64,000 nucleotides of DNA, taken from assembly GCF_001905725.1 (NCBI RefSeq), contig NZ_LIWB01000007.1:310001-374000 (forward strand). The letters are read 5' to 3'. A program made the position numbers and the translations under genes. This document shows positions 41,130 to 49,023 of the stretch, piece after piece (the stretch's first letter is position 1; the number at the start of each line of letters is the position of its first letter). Under the pieces are notes generated by a model. That model ran no database searches. It was not told the DNA's origin and saw only the letters and a program-made list of their open reading frames with translations. The DNA comes from Streptomyces sp. CB02400 (GTDB taxonomy: Bacteria; Actinomycetota; Actinomycetes; Streptomycetales; Streptomycetaceae).

Positions 41130-41906
41130 TCACAGTGCCTCCAAGGCGTCCAGGAGCCGTCTCAGCAGCGCTGTGTCGGGCTCGTCCCACGCCGCGCCGC
41201 CCGCGTCGGGGACGGCGTGGACGGGCGTGGCGGGCGGGGGTGGCGCGGGGGTGACCAGTCCGCCGGCGGCCAGGCGGCGCAGTTCGACGAGGGTGTGGAA
41301 GGTGCGGTGGGCGAGGGCCGCGGCGATCTGTGCGGCGGTGCGGGCGCCGTCGACCTGGGCGAGGGTGCGGGCGCGGCGGGGCGGCAGTTCGGCGGGGCCG
41401 GTGCCCGGCACGCGGGTGAGCGGGGCGGTGTCGACGGCCGGGTCGGGCCAGATGCGGTGCAGCAGGGCGCGGCGGCGCCGTGACTCGCCGAGCACGGTCG
41501 CCACGGGTACGGGGCGGACCGCGCCGAGCCAGTGCGCGACCCCGGGGCGGAAGCGGAGCGTGGCGCCGTCGTGGGCGAGCGCGAAGTACGCCGCGTCGAA
41601 CAGGGCGCCCAGATGGCACAGTTCCAGCGCGCCGGTGGTGAGGCGCCCGCTGTCGACGAGCTGGCGGCCGACGCGGTGCCGGGCCCCGGCCCGTTCGACG
41701 GCGTCCCACCAGCCGGCCGGGGCGACGGCGCCGCTGCGGGTGAGCAGGTCGCCGAGGTCGGGGCTGTACGCGGACTCGACGTGGACGACGTGTCCGGCCG
41801 AGAGGTAGAAGACCCCGGACTCCGTGGAGAGTGCCCCGGTGGCGTGGTCGGCCGCGAGGGTGCCGAGCAGTTCCGGCGCGGTTTCGCCGGTGCACGCCGC
41901 GGTCAT
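41130..41906 (-). CDS. DUF4388 (PATAN-like) protein with C-terminal winged-helix-like segment
   Basis: ATG 41906 overlaps the upstream roadblock stop (ATGA). The 258-residue protein starts with a DUF4388-like module: LLGTLAADHATGALSTESGV, then FYLSAGHVVHVESAYSPDLG and DLLTRSG. The later part has ALFDAAYFALAHDGATLRFR. Near the C-terminus RTLAQVDGARTAAQIAAAL and FHTLVELRRLAAGGLVTP read as a winged-helix-like fold. In other bacteria DUF4388 proteins sit in Mgl-like or two-component signalling modules. Coupling to roadblock proteins implies a complex. Confidence 0.7.
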   Translation of the reverse strand: MTAACTGETAPELLGTLAADHATGALSTESGVFYLSAGHVVHVESAYSPDLGDLLTRSGAVAPAGWWDAVERAGARHRVGRQLVDSGRLTTGALELCHLGALFDAAYFALAHDGATLRFRPGVAHWLGAVRPVPVATVLGESRRRRALLHRIWPDPAVDTAPLTRVPGTGPAELPPRRARTLAQVDGARTAAQIAAALAHRTFHTLVELRRLAAGGLVTPAPPPPATPVHAVPDAGGAAWDEPDTALLRRLLDALEAL

Positions 41907-42301
41907 CCGAGCACCAGCCGGTCCGCCATCTCGGCCAGCCGGATCCGGGCCAGGGCGAGGTTGCCGTCGGCGCGGTCGAGCCAGAGGTACAGGAACACCG
42001 TGCTGTCGAAGGTCGTGACGACGAAGCGCAGGAGGTGGTACGCGTCGGCGGTGGTGAGGATCAGGTCGTCGACGGGTGGTTCCTTGCCCGTCCCGGCCCC
42101 GCCGCCGGCGGGCGCGAGGGTGCCGCTCTCCATGGCCAGGCGGGCGAGTTCGGCGGTCTCCGCGGCCGTGGCCTCCACGTCCTCGCCGGGCGCCTCGCCC
42201 ACCGCCCCCAGGGCGAGCCCGCTGATCCAGTCGACCACCAGGGCACCGCGCGCCCCCGGCAGTCGCATGGCTTCCAGCAGGCTCTCGTCGATTCCGGGCA
42301 C
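41903..42301 (-). CDS. Roadblock/LC7-type protein (first of cluster)
   Basis: The GTG at 42301 is preferred over one 21 bases upstream because AAGGGGGA lies six bases before it. The 132 residues include LPGARGALVVDWISGLALGA, ETAELARLAMESGTLAP, then VDDLILTTADAYHLLRFVVT and FDSTVFLYLWLDRADGNLAL. It is a divergent roadblock paralogue of the last gene in the cluster. It opens the operon; its upstream region contains a strong hairpin (42471-42515). Confidence 0.75.
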   Translation of the reverse strand: MPGIDESLLEAMRLPGARGALVVDWISGLALGAVGEAPGEDVEATAAETAELARLAMESGTLAPAGGGAGTGKEPPVDDLILTTADAYHLLRFVVTTFDSTVFLYLWLDRADGNLALARIRLAEMADRLVLG

Positions 42302-42470
42302 GCCGGATCCCCCTTCTCGCACGGCTGTACCGCGAACGTGACGTCGACGCTACGGTGTGTGCTCGACCGAGGTGAGGGCTTTGGCGTTTTCCGGGGGAAT
42401 ATGCGACAGGGGCGGTGCGCCGCTGGTAGGGTCCGGGCTTTTGCCGCCGGACCACCGCCGGGACAGGGCG

Positions 42471-42515
42471 CGGGCGGGGCCGGCCCCGGTGCGGATGGTG
42501 GGCCGGCCCCGCCCG
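42471..42515. promoter_or_regulatory. Strong hairpin inside a divergent promoter region
   Basis: CGGGCGGGGCCGGCCC (42471-42486) pairs perfectly with GGGCCGGCCCCGCCCG (42500-42515) around a 13-base loop. The 42302-42690 region lies between divergent genes, so a plain terminator is unexpected. A leader attenuator or the terminator of an unseen small RNA are possibilities. No other feature was seen there. Confidence 0.5.
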
Positions 42516-42690
42516 CGGGCCCCATTGTGGTGACGGCCCCGCCGCCGGGACCACGGGTGAACCGCTGTCACCATGTGTGCGCCGCGCACACCCCGCGCGC
42601 GACACGCCGACCGGCGGAGCCCCGGCTCAATCCTCCGGCCGGCCACGACGATACTGGCAGGAGCACGTGCCCCCGCTCACGACTGGACCC

Positions 42691-43806
42691 ATGCCGACCT
42701 CCTCCTCAGCCCGCCCCGCCGTCCCTCCCACAGTCTGGCTGGCCCGCGGCCGCCACGCCGGTGCCACGCCCGACACGGCGATCCGGCACACCCTGCACTG
42801 GCTCAAGGCCGGCCAGGACATCGACGACTTCCTGGAACTCCCCGCGCCGGACACCGCTCCCGACCTGGTGTTCGAAGCCCGGACGCGAGTCGCGGGCGGG
42901 GTCACCGTGCGCGCCCGGCTGAGCCTCGCGCCCGGCACAGACACGGGCCGGGACTGGATCCTGGTCGCCGAGGCGGAACAGCCCTGGGACCCCTCCTGGC
43001 CGTCCCCGGCCGCCATGTTCTGGCCGTCGGAGCCGGACCCGGGGTGGAACGCCGACCCGGCGACGGGACTGCGGCCGGGCGTGATCAATCCGCTGCCCGA
43101 GGACGACAAGGACGTACGACGGCTGCTGCGCGCCTGTGTGCGCGACCCGTGGCACGTCCATGTCGTCGTCCATGAGGCGATGACCACGGACGAGCGCGGC
43201 CGGGTGCCGCTCGCGCGCTGGCTGCCGCCGGGGCTGCGGGACCGGGTGGTGGAGCACCGGGCCACGCCCCAGCAGTCGCGGGTGGCGAACTGGGCGCTGC
43301 GGGAGTTCGGTGTGGAGGTTCCGCGCGGGGGCGCGGTGGTGCTGCCCGGCAGTCCGGCGCCCGAGGGGTACGACGCCGACGCCTTCGCCGTACGCGCGGT
43401 GTTCCTGGACGGCACGGAACCGGTCGACCTCGTGGCGGCGGTGACCCGGTACGACGCGCTGCCGCGCACGCTGCCGGAGGGGGCGGAGGACGCGCTGACG
43501 GCGCTGCGGGAGGAGTGGCGCCTGTTGACGATGGAGGAGGAACTCGTCCGGCAGCGGGCGCTGGTGGCGATGTACGCCGAGGCGCTGGAGGCGATGACGA
43601 AGTCACGGGATCTGTACCGGGAGGCGGCGGAGCGTGCGCATGAGGCGTTGGCCGTGTACCGGGAATCCGCCGAGGTCCTGGGGGCGGGGGAGGCTCCCGC
43701 GCCTCGGGGGGCGTCACCTCTGACTCGTACTCTGGAGCGGCTCAAGATCGGTGGCAAGGCGCGGCGGCCGGGCCCCGTCTCCGGGGAGCCCGCGTCGGAC
43801 AACTAG
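42691..43806 (+). CDS. Hypothetical cytoplasmic protein with C-terminal coiled coil
   Basis: ATG 42691 gives 371 residues; an in-frame GTG at 42667 behind AGGAG at only three bases is an alternative. No family recognised. The N-terminal half is mixed alpha/beta: VWLARGRHAGATPDTAIRHT, LHWLKAGQDIDDFLELPAPD, WHVHVVVHEAMTTDERGRVP. The C-terminal third (about 290-350) is a strong coiled coil, EEELVRQRALVAMYAEALEA and MTKSRDLYREAAERAHEALA. It is divergent from the roadblock operon and could belong to that system, but nothing proves it. Confidence 0.7.
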   Translation: MPTSSSARPAVPPTVWLARGRHAGATPDTAIRHTLHWLKAGQDIDDFLELPAPDTAPDLVFEARTRVAGGVTVRARLSLAPGTDTGRDWILVAEAEQPWDPSWPSPAAMFWPSEPDPGWNADPATGLRPGVINPLPEDDKDVRRLLRACVRDPWHVHVVVHEAMTTDERGRVPLARWLPPGLRDRVVEHRATPQQSRVANWALREFGVEVPRGGAVVLPGSPAPEGYDADAFAVRAVFLDGTEPVDLVAAVTRYDALPRTLPEGAEDALTALREEWRLLTMEEELVRQRALVAMYAEALEAMTKSRDLYREAAERAHEALAVYRESAEVLGAGEAPAPRGASPLTRTLERLKIGGKARRPGPVSGEPASDN

Positions 43807-43885
43807 GCGCTTTCGGTACGGCGTTTGGGGGGGTGCGCTGCGTCGGGGTGGGCCGGGGGTGTTTGCGCTGCCCGGCGATAACGGG

Positions 43886-44000
43886 GTGCCTCCCCCACTC
43901 TCGGCTCCGCTCGAGCGGGAGGTACCCCCACCACCCACCCGTGCCGCCCTGGGGTACCTCCCAGGCCCTCAAGGCACTGGGGGAGGCACGACTGCCCGCG
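43886..44000. repeat. Compound Streptomyces extragenic repeat
   Basis: The space between two convergent genes holds a copy of the CTCCCCCACTCTCGGCTCCG...CGGGAGGTACCCCC element (43890-43928). It is followed by CACCCGTGCCGCCCTGGGG...GGGGGAGGCACGACTGCCCG. The latter also appears in shortened form at 14421-14492. Each half can form a hairpin, so the element probably terminates transcription in both directions. Confidence 0.7.
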
Positions 44001-44020
44001 GATCGCGGGGGGACGAGGCG

Positions 44021-45088
44021 TTACTCGGTCGTGCTGCGGGGCTTCGGGGTCCAGCGGGTGGTGGGGAGAAAGGACTTCATGTGCATGGCCAGGGACGCCA
44101 GCGCCAGTAGGGCGGCTGCGGCTGCGGTCGGGGTGGCCAGCCATGGGGGTGCGAGGGCCAGGTTCACGGATCGGGGCAGGGCCGCCGACGGGAGGGAGTC
44201 GCCGTAGGCGTGGGCCGTGGCCAGGAGCGCCGGGACCACCACCGCTCCCGCCAGGGCCATCGCACCGGGGCGCACCACCAGGATCAGCGCCAGCGCCGTG
44301 CAGAACACCGACAGGCCGACGGCGAAGGCATGCAGGGAGAGGGGGACACCGTCGTGCCGCAGCGGGAAGTGGGTCACCGCGCAGACGGCGAGGGCCACGG
44401 CGGCGAGCCGGGTCGACCAGATCACGGACCTGGCGGCCGGCTCGGGCGTGCGGCGGCCGGTCTCGTCCCCGGGGTGGGGCTCGGGCGTCACCGGCCGCTG
44501 GGCGGCCAGGCGGTCGATCAGTTCGACCAGTTCGTCGACGGAGCGGTCGGTCGCCGCCGCCCGCAGCGCCTCCTCTCGGCAGTGGGGCGCCAGCGGCTCG
44601 CTGTGCAGCAGCGCGACGAGGAGGGTGACGTCCTCGACGGAGCGGTGGGCCGCCGCCGCGCGGATCGTCTCGTCCGCGCTGCCCGCGTCACGCGGCGGCC
44701 GGGTCAGCAGGGCCACGAGACGGGTGACGTCCTCCACCGACCGGTCGATCCCGGCGGCGCGCAGCGCCTCGACCACGGCCCGCGTGTGTTCGGGCGAGCG
44801 CTCCAGCGCGGTGACGAGGGCGGCGACATCCTCCAGCGACCGGTCCGAGACGGCGGTGCGCACCAGGTCGCCGACCGGATCGCCGTACGGCTTCCCGGCC
44901 GTGACGGGGTCCACGAGGTCGGCCGTGGCGGCCGGGGCTTTCGTCATGAACCCGAGCGGGCGGGTGAGGGCCCGGTCCTGCCGGTGGGTGCCGGTCGCCG
45001 TGGCCGTCGTGGCGGAGGGCGGGGCCGTGGCCGCCTCGGTGGGTATGACCGGTTCGTTCGAGGGAAGTGACGAGGAGAATGTGGTCAT
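44021..45088 (-). CDS. Membrane protein with 33-residue tandem repeats
   Basis: ATG 45088 is chosen because GGAG lies six bases upstream. The 355-residue protein starts with a Thr/Ala/Ser-rich region. It then has three exact-length 33-residue repeats and a partial fourth (residues 82-197), each opening DRSxEDVxxLVxxL: DRSLEDVAALVTALERSP, DRSVEDVTRLVALLTRPP, HRSVEDVTLLVALLHSEP, DRSVDELVELIDRLAAQ. Four hydrophobic helices follow (about 215-340). The repeats are helical and probably cytoplasmic protein-binding units. I recognise the style from Streptomyces genomes but no function. Confidence 0.75.
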   Translation of the reverse strand: MTTFSSSLPSNEPVIPTEAATAPPSATTATATGTHRQDRALTRPLGFMTKAPAATADLVDPVTAGKPYGDPVGDLVRTAVSDRSLEDVAALVTALERSPEHTRAVVEALRAAGIDRSVEDVTRLVALLTRPPRDAGSADETIRAAAAHRSVEDVTLLVALLHSEPLAPHCREEALRAAATDRSVDELVELIDRLAAQRPVTPEPHPGDETGRRTPEPAARSVIWSTRLAAVALAVCAVTHFPLRHDGVPLSLHAFAVGLSVFCTALALILVVRPGAMALAGAVVVPALLATAHAYGDSLPSAALPRSVNLALAPPWLATPTAAAAALLALASLAMHMKSFLPTTRWTPKPRSTTE

Positions 45089-45302
45089 GATCGTCTCCAT
45101 GGGAAGGCTGATGACCATTTCTAGGCGCCCCCACCCCTCACTGCCACTTGGTTGAGCCACCGGGATGACCTGCGGCGATCCGGCGTTTCGCGCGGATTTC
45201 GCGGGGCATCGGACGCGTGCGCGCATGGCCGGTCCCGGCCGCCATACCGGCGTCGCGAGCGGGAATCCGCTCAGTGCGGGCCGTGTCGCGGCGAGACCGC
45301 GG

Positions 45303-45333
45303 CACGGGCCACGGGTCACGGGTCACGGGTCAC
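45303..45333. repeat. 7-bp tandem repeat CACGGGT before a ribosome binding site
   Basis: CACGGGC followed by three CACGGGT units and a partial fifth abut the AGGAGGAGG ribosome binding site of the DUF1232-like gene. Slippage here could alter leader length. Confidence 0.7.
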
Positions 45334-45350
45334 AGGAGGAGGGCGGTCCG

Positions 45351-45677
45351 TTGGAGAAGACCACCGTGGTGCTCGTCGTCGCCGCGGTCCTCGCGGCCGT
45401 GGTGCTGGCCGGCGCCGTCGCCGTCCTGGTCCGACTGGTGCGCATGCGGCGTGAGTTGCGTCACGCGGGTCTGCCCACGGGGCCCCGCTGGGTGTTCTGG
45501 GGCGCGGTCCTCTACCTGGTGCTGCCGGCCGATCTGCTGCCCGATCCGGTCTACCTGGACGACATGGGCGTTCTCCTGCTGGCCCTGCGCACCATGCGGG
45601 GTTCCTCCGGCGCCCGGGCTCCCGGAGCACCCCTCCGGAGGGGCCGCCGGCGACCCGCCGATGATTACGCTCCGTGA
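45351..45677 (+). CDS. YkvA/DUF1232-like small membrane protein
   Basis: TTG 45351 lies eight bases after a very strong AGGAGGAGG. The 108 residues contain one N-terminal transmembrane helix (VVLVVAAVLAAVVLAGAVAV), a basic stretch RLVRMRRELRHAG, then the DUF1232 hallmark VLYLVLPADLLPDPVYLDDM with GVLLLALRTM. The C-terminal tail is Arg-rich. Function unknown. It ends 120 bases before the graspetide precursor gene and might share its transcript, although an AT-rich promoter-like patch lies between. Confidence 0.8.
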   Translation: MEKTTVVLVVAAVLAAVVLAGAVAVLVRLVRMRRELRHAGLPTGPRWVFWGAVLYLVLPADLLPDPVYLDDMGVLLLALRTMRGSSGARAPGAPLRRGRRRPADDYAP

Positions 45678-45797
45678 GGAAACCAACCACCCGTTCGATT
45701 CGTATAAGTCTCTGGAAGCCAAAAGAAGTCGGCGGACCAAGCGACGGCGCACAGCGGGCCGTTGCCTGCTCGGCGCAGCACCGACGAGGGAGAGACG

Positions 45798-45989
45798 ATG
45801 CAACCGTTCGCGCTCAACTACGCACGTCCGGCAGTGGAGTTGGCCGTTGCCACTCCGTACGCGTATGACTCCGGACTGCAGTTGAACGTACTCGGCGACG
45901 GGCGGATCGCGGCCTGCGATCACGCGCTGTTGCGCGAGGTGGGGACGACGACGTCCACCGCGGGCTCCAAGACCCACTTCGACGACTGA
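45798..45989 (+). CDS. tgmA: Graspetide (ATP-grasp-modified RiPP) precursor, TgmA type
   Basis: ATG 45798 follows GAGGGAGAG. The 63-residue peptide has the leader MQPFALNYARPAVELAV and ATPYAYDSGLQLNVLGDGRI typical of putative ATP-grasp-modified RiPP precursors. The core TTTSTAGSKTHFDD is rich in Thr/Ser donors, one Lys, and two terminal Asp acceptors. The linked ATP-grasp ligase would join these into omega-ester (or amide) macrocycles. With only two acidic acceptors at most two links are expected. The gene lies 16 bases before the maturase. An AT-rich patch CGTATAAGT at about 45700 could be the -10 region. No methyltransferase, protease or exporter is adjacent. Confidence 0.85.
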   Translation: MQPFALNYARPAVELAVATPYAYDSGLQLNVLGDGRIAACDHALLREVGTTTSTAGSKTHFDD

Positions 45990-46005
45990 ACGCGGACCGT
46001 AGACG

Positions 46006-46989
46006 ATGACCGTGCTGATCCTCACCAGTGAGGAGGATGTGACCGCCGACATGGTGGTCGTCCATCTGAACGGCTCCGGTGTGCCGGTGGTGCGCCTCGA
46101 TCCCGCCGATCTGACGGGCGGTGTCTCACTGTCCGGCGAGTACGTCCACGGCCGTTTCCGCGGCCATCTGTCCGCCGGCGGGAGGCTGGTGAGCATCGGC
46201 GGACTGCGGTCCGTGTGGGTGCGCCGGCCCGGCACGCCGGCCGGGCGCGCGCCGCAGCCGTCCGCGTGGCTGACCGAGGAGGCCTCGCAGGCGCTCTACG
46301 GCATGCTGCGCGGCTGTGACGCGCGCTGGATGAACCATCCGGACGCGGCCCGGCAGGCCCGCCACAAGCCGTGGCAACTGCGGCTGGCCCAGCGCTGCGG
46401 CCTGCCCGTGCCGGCCACGGTGATCACCACGTTCCCGCGCGCCGCGCGGGAGTTCGCGGAGCGCTTCCCCGACCTGGTGGTCAAGCCGGTGTCGGGGGCG
46501 CATCCCCAGGACCCGCCGCGGGCGGTGCCGACCAGCAGGGTGGCGCCGGACACGGACTTCTCCGCGGTCGCGTTCGGGCCGACGCTGCTGCAGCGGCGGA
46601 TCGCCAAGCGGGCCGACATCCGGCTCACCGCGGTGGGTGAGCGGCTGCTGGCGGCCCGCAAGGCGACGCGGCCGGACGCGGATCCGGAGGAGGTGGACGT
46701 GCGTTTCGCCGCTCCCGGGTCGCCCTGGGAGCCGGTCGAGGTCCCGGCGCGCACCGCCGACGCCGTACGCGCGTATCTGCGCCGGTCCGAACTGGCGTAC
46801 GGCGCTTTCGACTTCGCCGAGGACGCCGACGGGACCTGGTGGTTCCTGGAGTGCAACCAGTCGGGGCAGTTCGGGTTCGTGGAGGTGGAGACGGGGCAGC
46901 CGATCGCCCGGACCATCGCCGAGTGGTTGTCCCGTCCCATTCCCGACGAACCCGCCGAGCTCGACGAGGCGGGCAGCACGGTGCGGTGA
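46006..46989 (+). CDS. tgmB: ATP-grasp RiPP maturase, TgmB type
   Basis: ATG 46006 lies 16 bases after the precursor gene, a clear two-gene operon. The 327 residues follow the graspetide ligase plan. The N-terminal domain, with VLILTSEEDVTADMVVVHLN and VWVRRPG, binds the leader. The ATP-grasp core has MNHPDAARQARHKPWQLRLA (substrate loop), PDLVVKPVSGAHPQDPP (ATP lysine) and GTWWFLECNQSGQFGFVE (Mg-binding Glu/Asn), ending AEWLSRP. It phosphorylates Asp/Glu side chains of the precursor and couples them to Thr/Ser/Lys. Confidence 0.9.
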   Translation: MTVLILTSEEDVTADMVVVHLNGSGVPVVRLDPADLTGGVSLSGEYVHGRFRGHLSAGGRLVSIGGLRSVWVRRPGTPAGRAPQPSAWLTEEASQALYGMLRGCDARWMNHPDAARQARHKPWQLRLAQRCGLPVPATVITTFPRAAREFAERFPDLVVKPVSGAHPQDPPRAVPTSRVAPDTDFSAVAFGPTLLQRRIAKRADIRLTAVGERLLAARKATRPDADPEEVDVRFAAPGSPWEPVEVPARTADAVRAYLRRSELAYGAFDFAEDADGTWWFLECNQSGQFGFVEVETGQPIARTIAEWLSRPIPDEPAELDEAGSTVR

Positions 46990-47012
46990 GGGGCCCGTCA
47001 CCGCGCGAGGGC

Positions 47013-47228
47013 TCAGTGCGACCGCGGTCCCGGCAGCAGGGCGGTGCGCTGCCAGCCGTTGCCCGGGGACTGCGGCCGGTCGAGGCCGGGGGCGTAACCG
47101 GGGGACTGCAGGGGCCGCATGACCAGCTCCAGCTCCCTGCTCACGCGTTCGGCCTCGCGGCGCACCTGTGCGGGCACGTCGCCGCACTCCGCGATGAGTC
47201 GGTCGTAGATGGGGGAATCCTGGAACAC
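47013..47228 (-). CDS. Small hypothetical protein converging on tgmB
   Basis: GTG 47228 gives 71 residues, MFQDSPIYDRLIAECGDVPA then QVRREAERVSRELELVMRPL, a compact helical N-terminal half with a Pro/Gly-rich tail. The ribosome binding site is weak. I believe similar small genes occur next to Tgm pairs in other Streptomyces, from memory only, so a role in graspetide biosynthesis is a guess. Strand is opposite to tgmAB. Confidence 0.6.
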   Translation of the reverse strand: MFQDSPIYDRLIAECGDVPAQVRREAERVSRELELVMRPLQSPGYAPGLDRPQSPGNGWQRTALLPGPRSH

Positions 47229-47379
47229 CCGTCAACGTGCCTTTCTGCTCGTCGGCCCCGATGCGGGACGCGAGTGCAGAGTCTAGGCGGCCGACCATCC
47301 CCGAGGGGGAATTCCCCGGCACGACGGACCACGGAACGGGCATTCCGGAAGTGCGTCACAGTTCAGGCATTCCGGGTGG

Positions 47380-47853
47380 TCAGGCACCCGTCGTGGAGCC
47401 GGGGCGGACGATCATCAGGACGGTGACGGTCGCCCACAGCAGGTTGAACACCCCGGTGAACATGGCGAGTCGCACCGTATCCTGCCGGCCGACGGGCCGT
47501 CCCTCGCCCAGCCGTTCGACTATTTCGTCCTGCCGGGGCAGCACGAAGGCGAGCAGGACCCCGGCGGCGGCCGCGGTGAGGCCGATCGAGGTGACGAGCC
47601 AGCCGTCGTCCAGGACACCCATCGCCAGGGCGGTGGCGAGGCCGAGGACGGGCACCGCGATCCCTATGCGGGCGTAGACCCCGCAGATGCGGTGGAGCAG
47701 TGTGACGGTGGTCACGGCCGCCGCGGCGGGCCCGTCGCCCTCCGCCGGGACGGCGCGGCGCGCGGCCGGCGGGAACATGCTGGCCGCGACGGTGACGGGG
47801 CCGACGGCGACGATGGCGGCCAGGACGTGGAGGGACAGCAGGAGCTTGGTCAC
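47380..47853 (-). CDS. DUF2269-like four-helix membrane protein
   Basis: The GTG at 47853 (five codons inside a longer ATG reading at 47868) is preferred because GGAAAGAG lies five bases upstream. The 157 residues open MTKLLLSLHVLAAIVAVGPV then TVAASMFPPAARRA, the DUF2269 pattern. Four transmembrane helices are visible, including RIGIAVPVLGLATALAMGVL and VRLAMFTGVFNLLWATVTVL. Function unknown. It is divergent from the GlxA-like regulator and shares a palindrome-bearing intergenic region. Confidence 0.8.
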   Translation of the reverse strand: MTKLLLSLHVLAAIVAVGPVTVAASMFPPAARRAVPAEGDGPAAAAVTTVTLLHRICGVYARIGIAVPVLGLATALAMGVLDDGWLVTSIGLTAAAAGVLLAFVLPRQDEIVERLGEGRPVGRQDTVRLAMFTGVFNLLWATVTVLMIVRPGSTTGA

Positions 47854-47908
47854 CGGGACTCTTTCCATGGTGTGAACGGCGGTGCCGGGCTCACGTTAGG
47901 AGCCCGCC

Positions 47909-47920
47909 GGGTGATCACCC
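47909..47920. promoter_or_regulatory. Perfect palindrome GGGTGATCACCC in divergent promoter
   Basis: The 12-bp palindrome lies 56 bases before the DUF2269-like start and 122 bases before the GlxA-like start. It is a candidate binding site for the regulator encoded next door. Confidence 0.4.
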
Positions 47921-48042
47921 AGGGGCTGAAACGACAGGTTCCAACGGGTTCCCGCCAACACCGCCCACCTCGGCTCGCACCCCGTCACCTCCCCGCTGCC
48001 CCGGTTCCGGCGGGTGGCGGGAATCCGCCTATCGTGGCGGTC

Positions 48043-49002
48043 ATGCACTCCGTGGCGATTCTGGTTCTCGATGGGGTGGTGCCGTTCGACATGGCGGCGC
48101 CCATGCAGGTCTTCGACTGGACGCGGCTGCCCGACGGCCGGCACCCCTACCGGGTCCGGCTGTGTGCCGAGCGGCCGGAGGTGCTCGCGGACGGCGGTTT
48201 CACCCTGCGCGTCGACCGTGGGCTCCAGGCACTGGCGGACGCCGACACGGTCATCGTCCCGGGCCGTGCCGAGGGCGCGCCCCCGCCCTCGCCGGCCGTG
48301 CTCACGGCGCTGCGCGAGGCGGCCGGGGCGGGCACCCGGATCGCCTCGGTGTGCGTGGGCGCGTTCGTGCTGGCGGAGGCCGGGCTGCTGGACGGGCTGC
48401 GCGCCACCACGCACTGGGTGGCCGCCGGACAGCTGGCCCGCGCCTTCCCGGACGTCGACGTGCAGCCGGACGTGCTCTACGTCGACAACGGGCAGATCCT
48501 CACCTCGGCCGGCGCCGCCGCCGCGCTGGACATGTGCCTGCACATGATCCGTCGGGACCTGGGCTCGGCCGTGGCCGCGAACGCCGCCCGGATGTCGGTG
48601 ATGCCGCTGGAACGGGAGGGCGGGCAGGCCCAGTTCATCGTGCACGAGCACCCGCCCGTGCCCCGCGGGTCGGATCTGGAGCCGCTGCTGGACTGGGTCG
48701 AGGACAACCTGGCGCACGAGGTCACCCTCGGGGCGATGGCGGCGCGCGCCGGCATGAGCGAGCGCACCTTCAGCCGCCGGTTCCGTGAGCAGACGGGCAC
48801 CACGCCGTTGCAGTGGCTGCTGCGGGCGCGGGTGCGGCGCGCCCAGTACCTGCTGGAGAACAGCGACCACACGGTCGAACGGATCGCCCAGCAGGCCGGG
48901 TTCGGTTCGCCCACGGCGTTCCGCGAGCGGTTCCGCAAGGTCGTGGGCACGACGCCGTACGCGTATCGCTCGACGTTCAACGGGCGGCGGGTGAGCGAGT
49001 GA
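48043..49002 (+). CDS. GlxA-type AraC-family transcriptional regulator
   Basis: The 319-residue protein has an N-terminal DJ-1/PfpI-like domain (about 1-180): HSVAILVLDGVVPFDMAAPM, then GTRIASVCVGAFVLAEAGLL with the nucleophile-elbow Cys, and TSAGAAAALDMCLHMI. The C-terminal AraC helix-turn-helix (about 220-310) includes VTLGAMAARAGMSERTFSRR and VERIAQQAGFGSPTAFRERF. Inactive amidase-like domains of this kind sense small molecules. The divergent DUF2269-like gene is its most likely local target. Confidence 0.92.
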   Translation: MHSVAILVLDGVVPFDMAAPMQVFDWTRLPDGRHPYRVRLCAERPEVLADGGFTLRVDRGLQALADADTVIVPGRAEGAPPPSPAVLTALREAAGAGTRIASVCVGAFVLAEAGLLDGLRATTHWVAAGQLARAFPDVDVQPDVLYVDNGQILTSAGAAAALDMCLHMIRRDLGSAVAANAARMSVMPLEREGGQAQFIVHEHPPVPRGSDLEPLLDWVEDNLAHEVTLGAMAARAGMSERTFSRRFREQTGTTPLQWLLRARVRRAQYLLENSDHTVERIAQQAGFGSPTAFRERFRKVVGTTPYAYRSTFNGRRVSE

Positions 49003-49023
49003 GCGGGTGAGCGGCCCGGTGAC

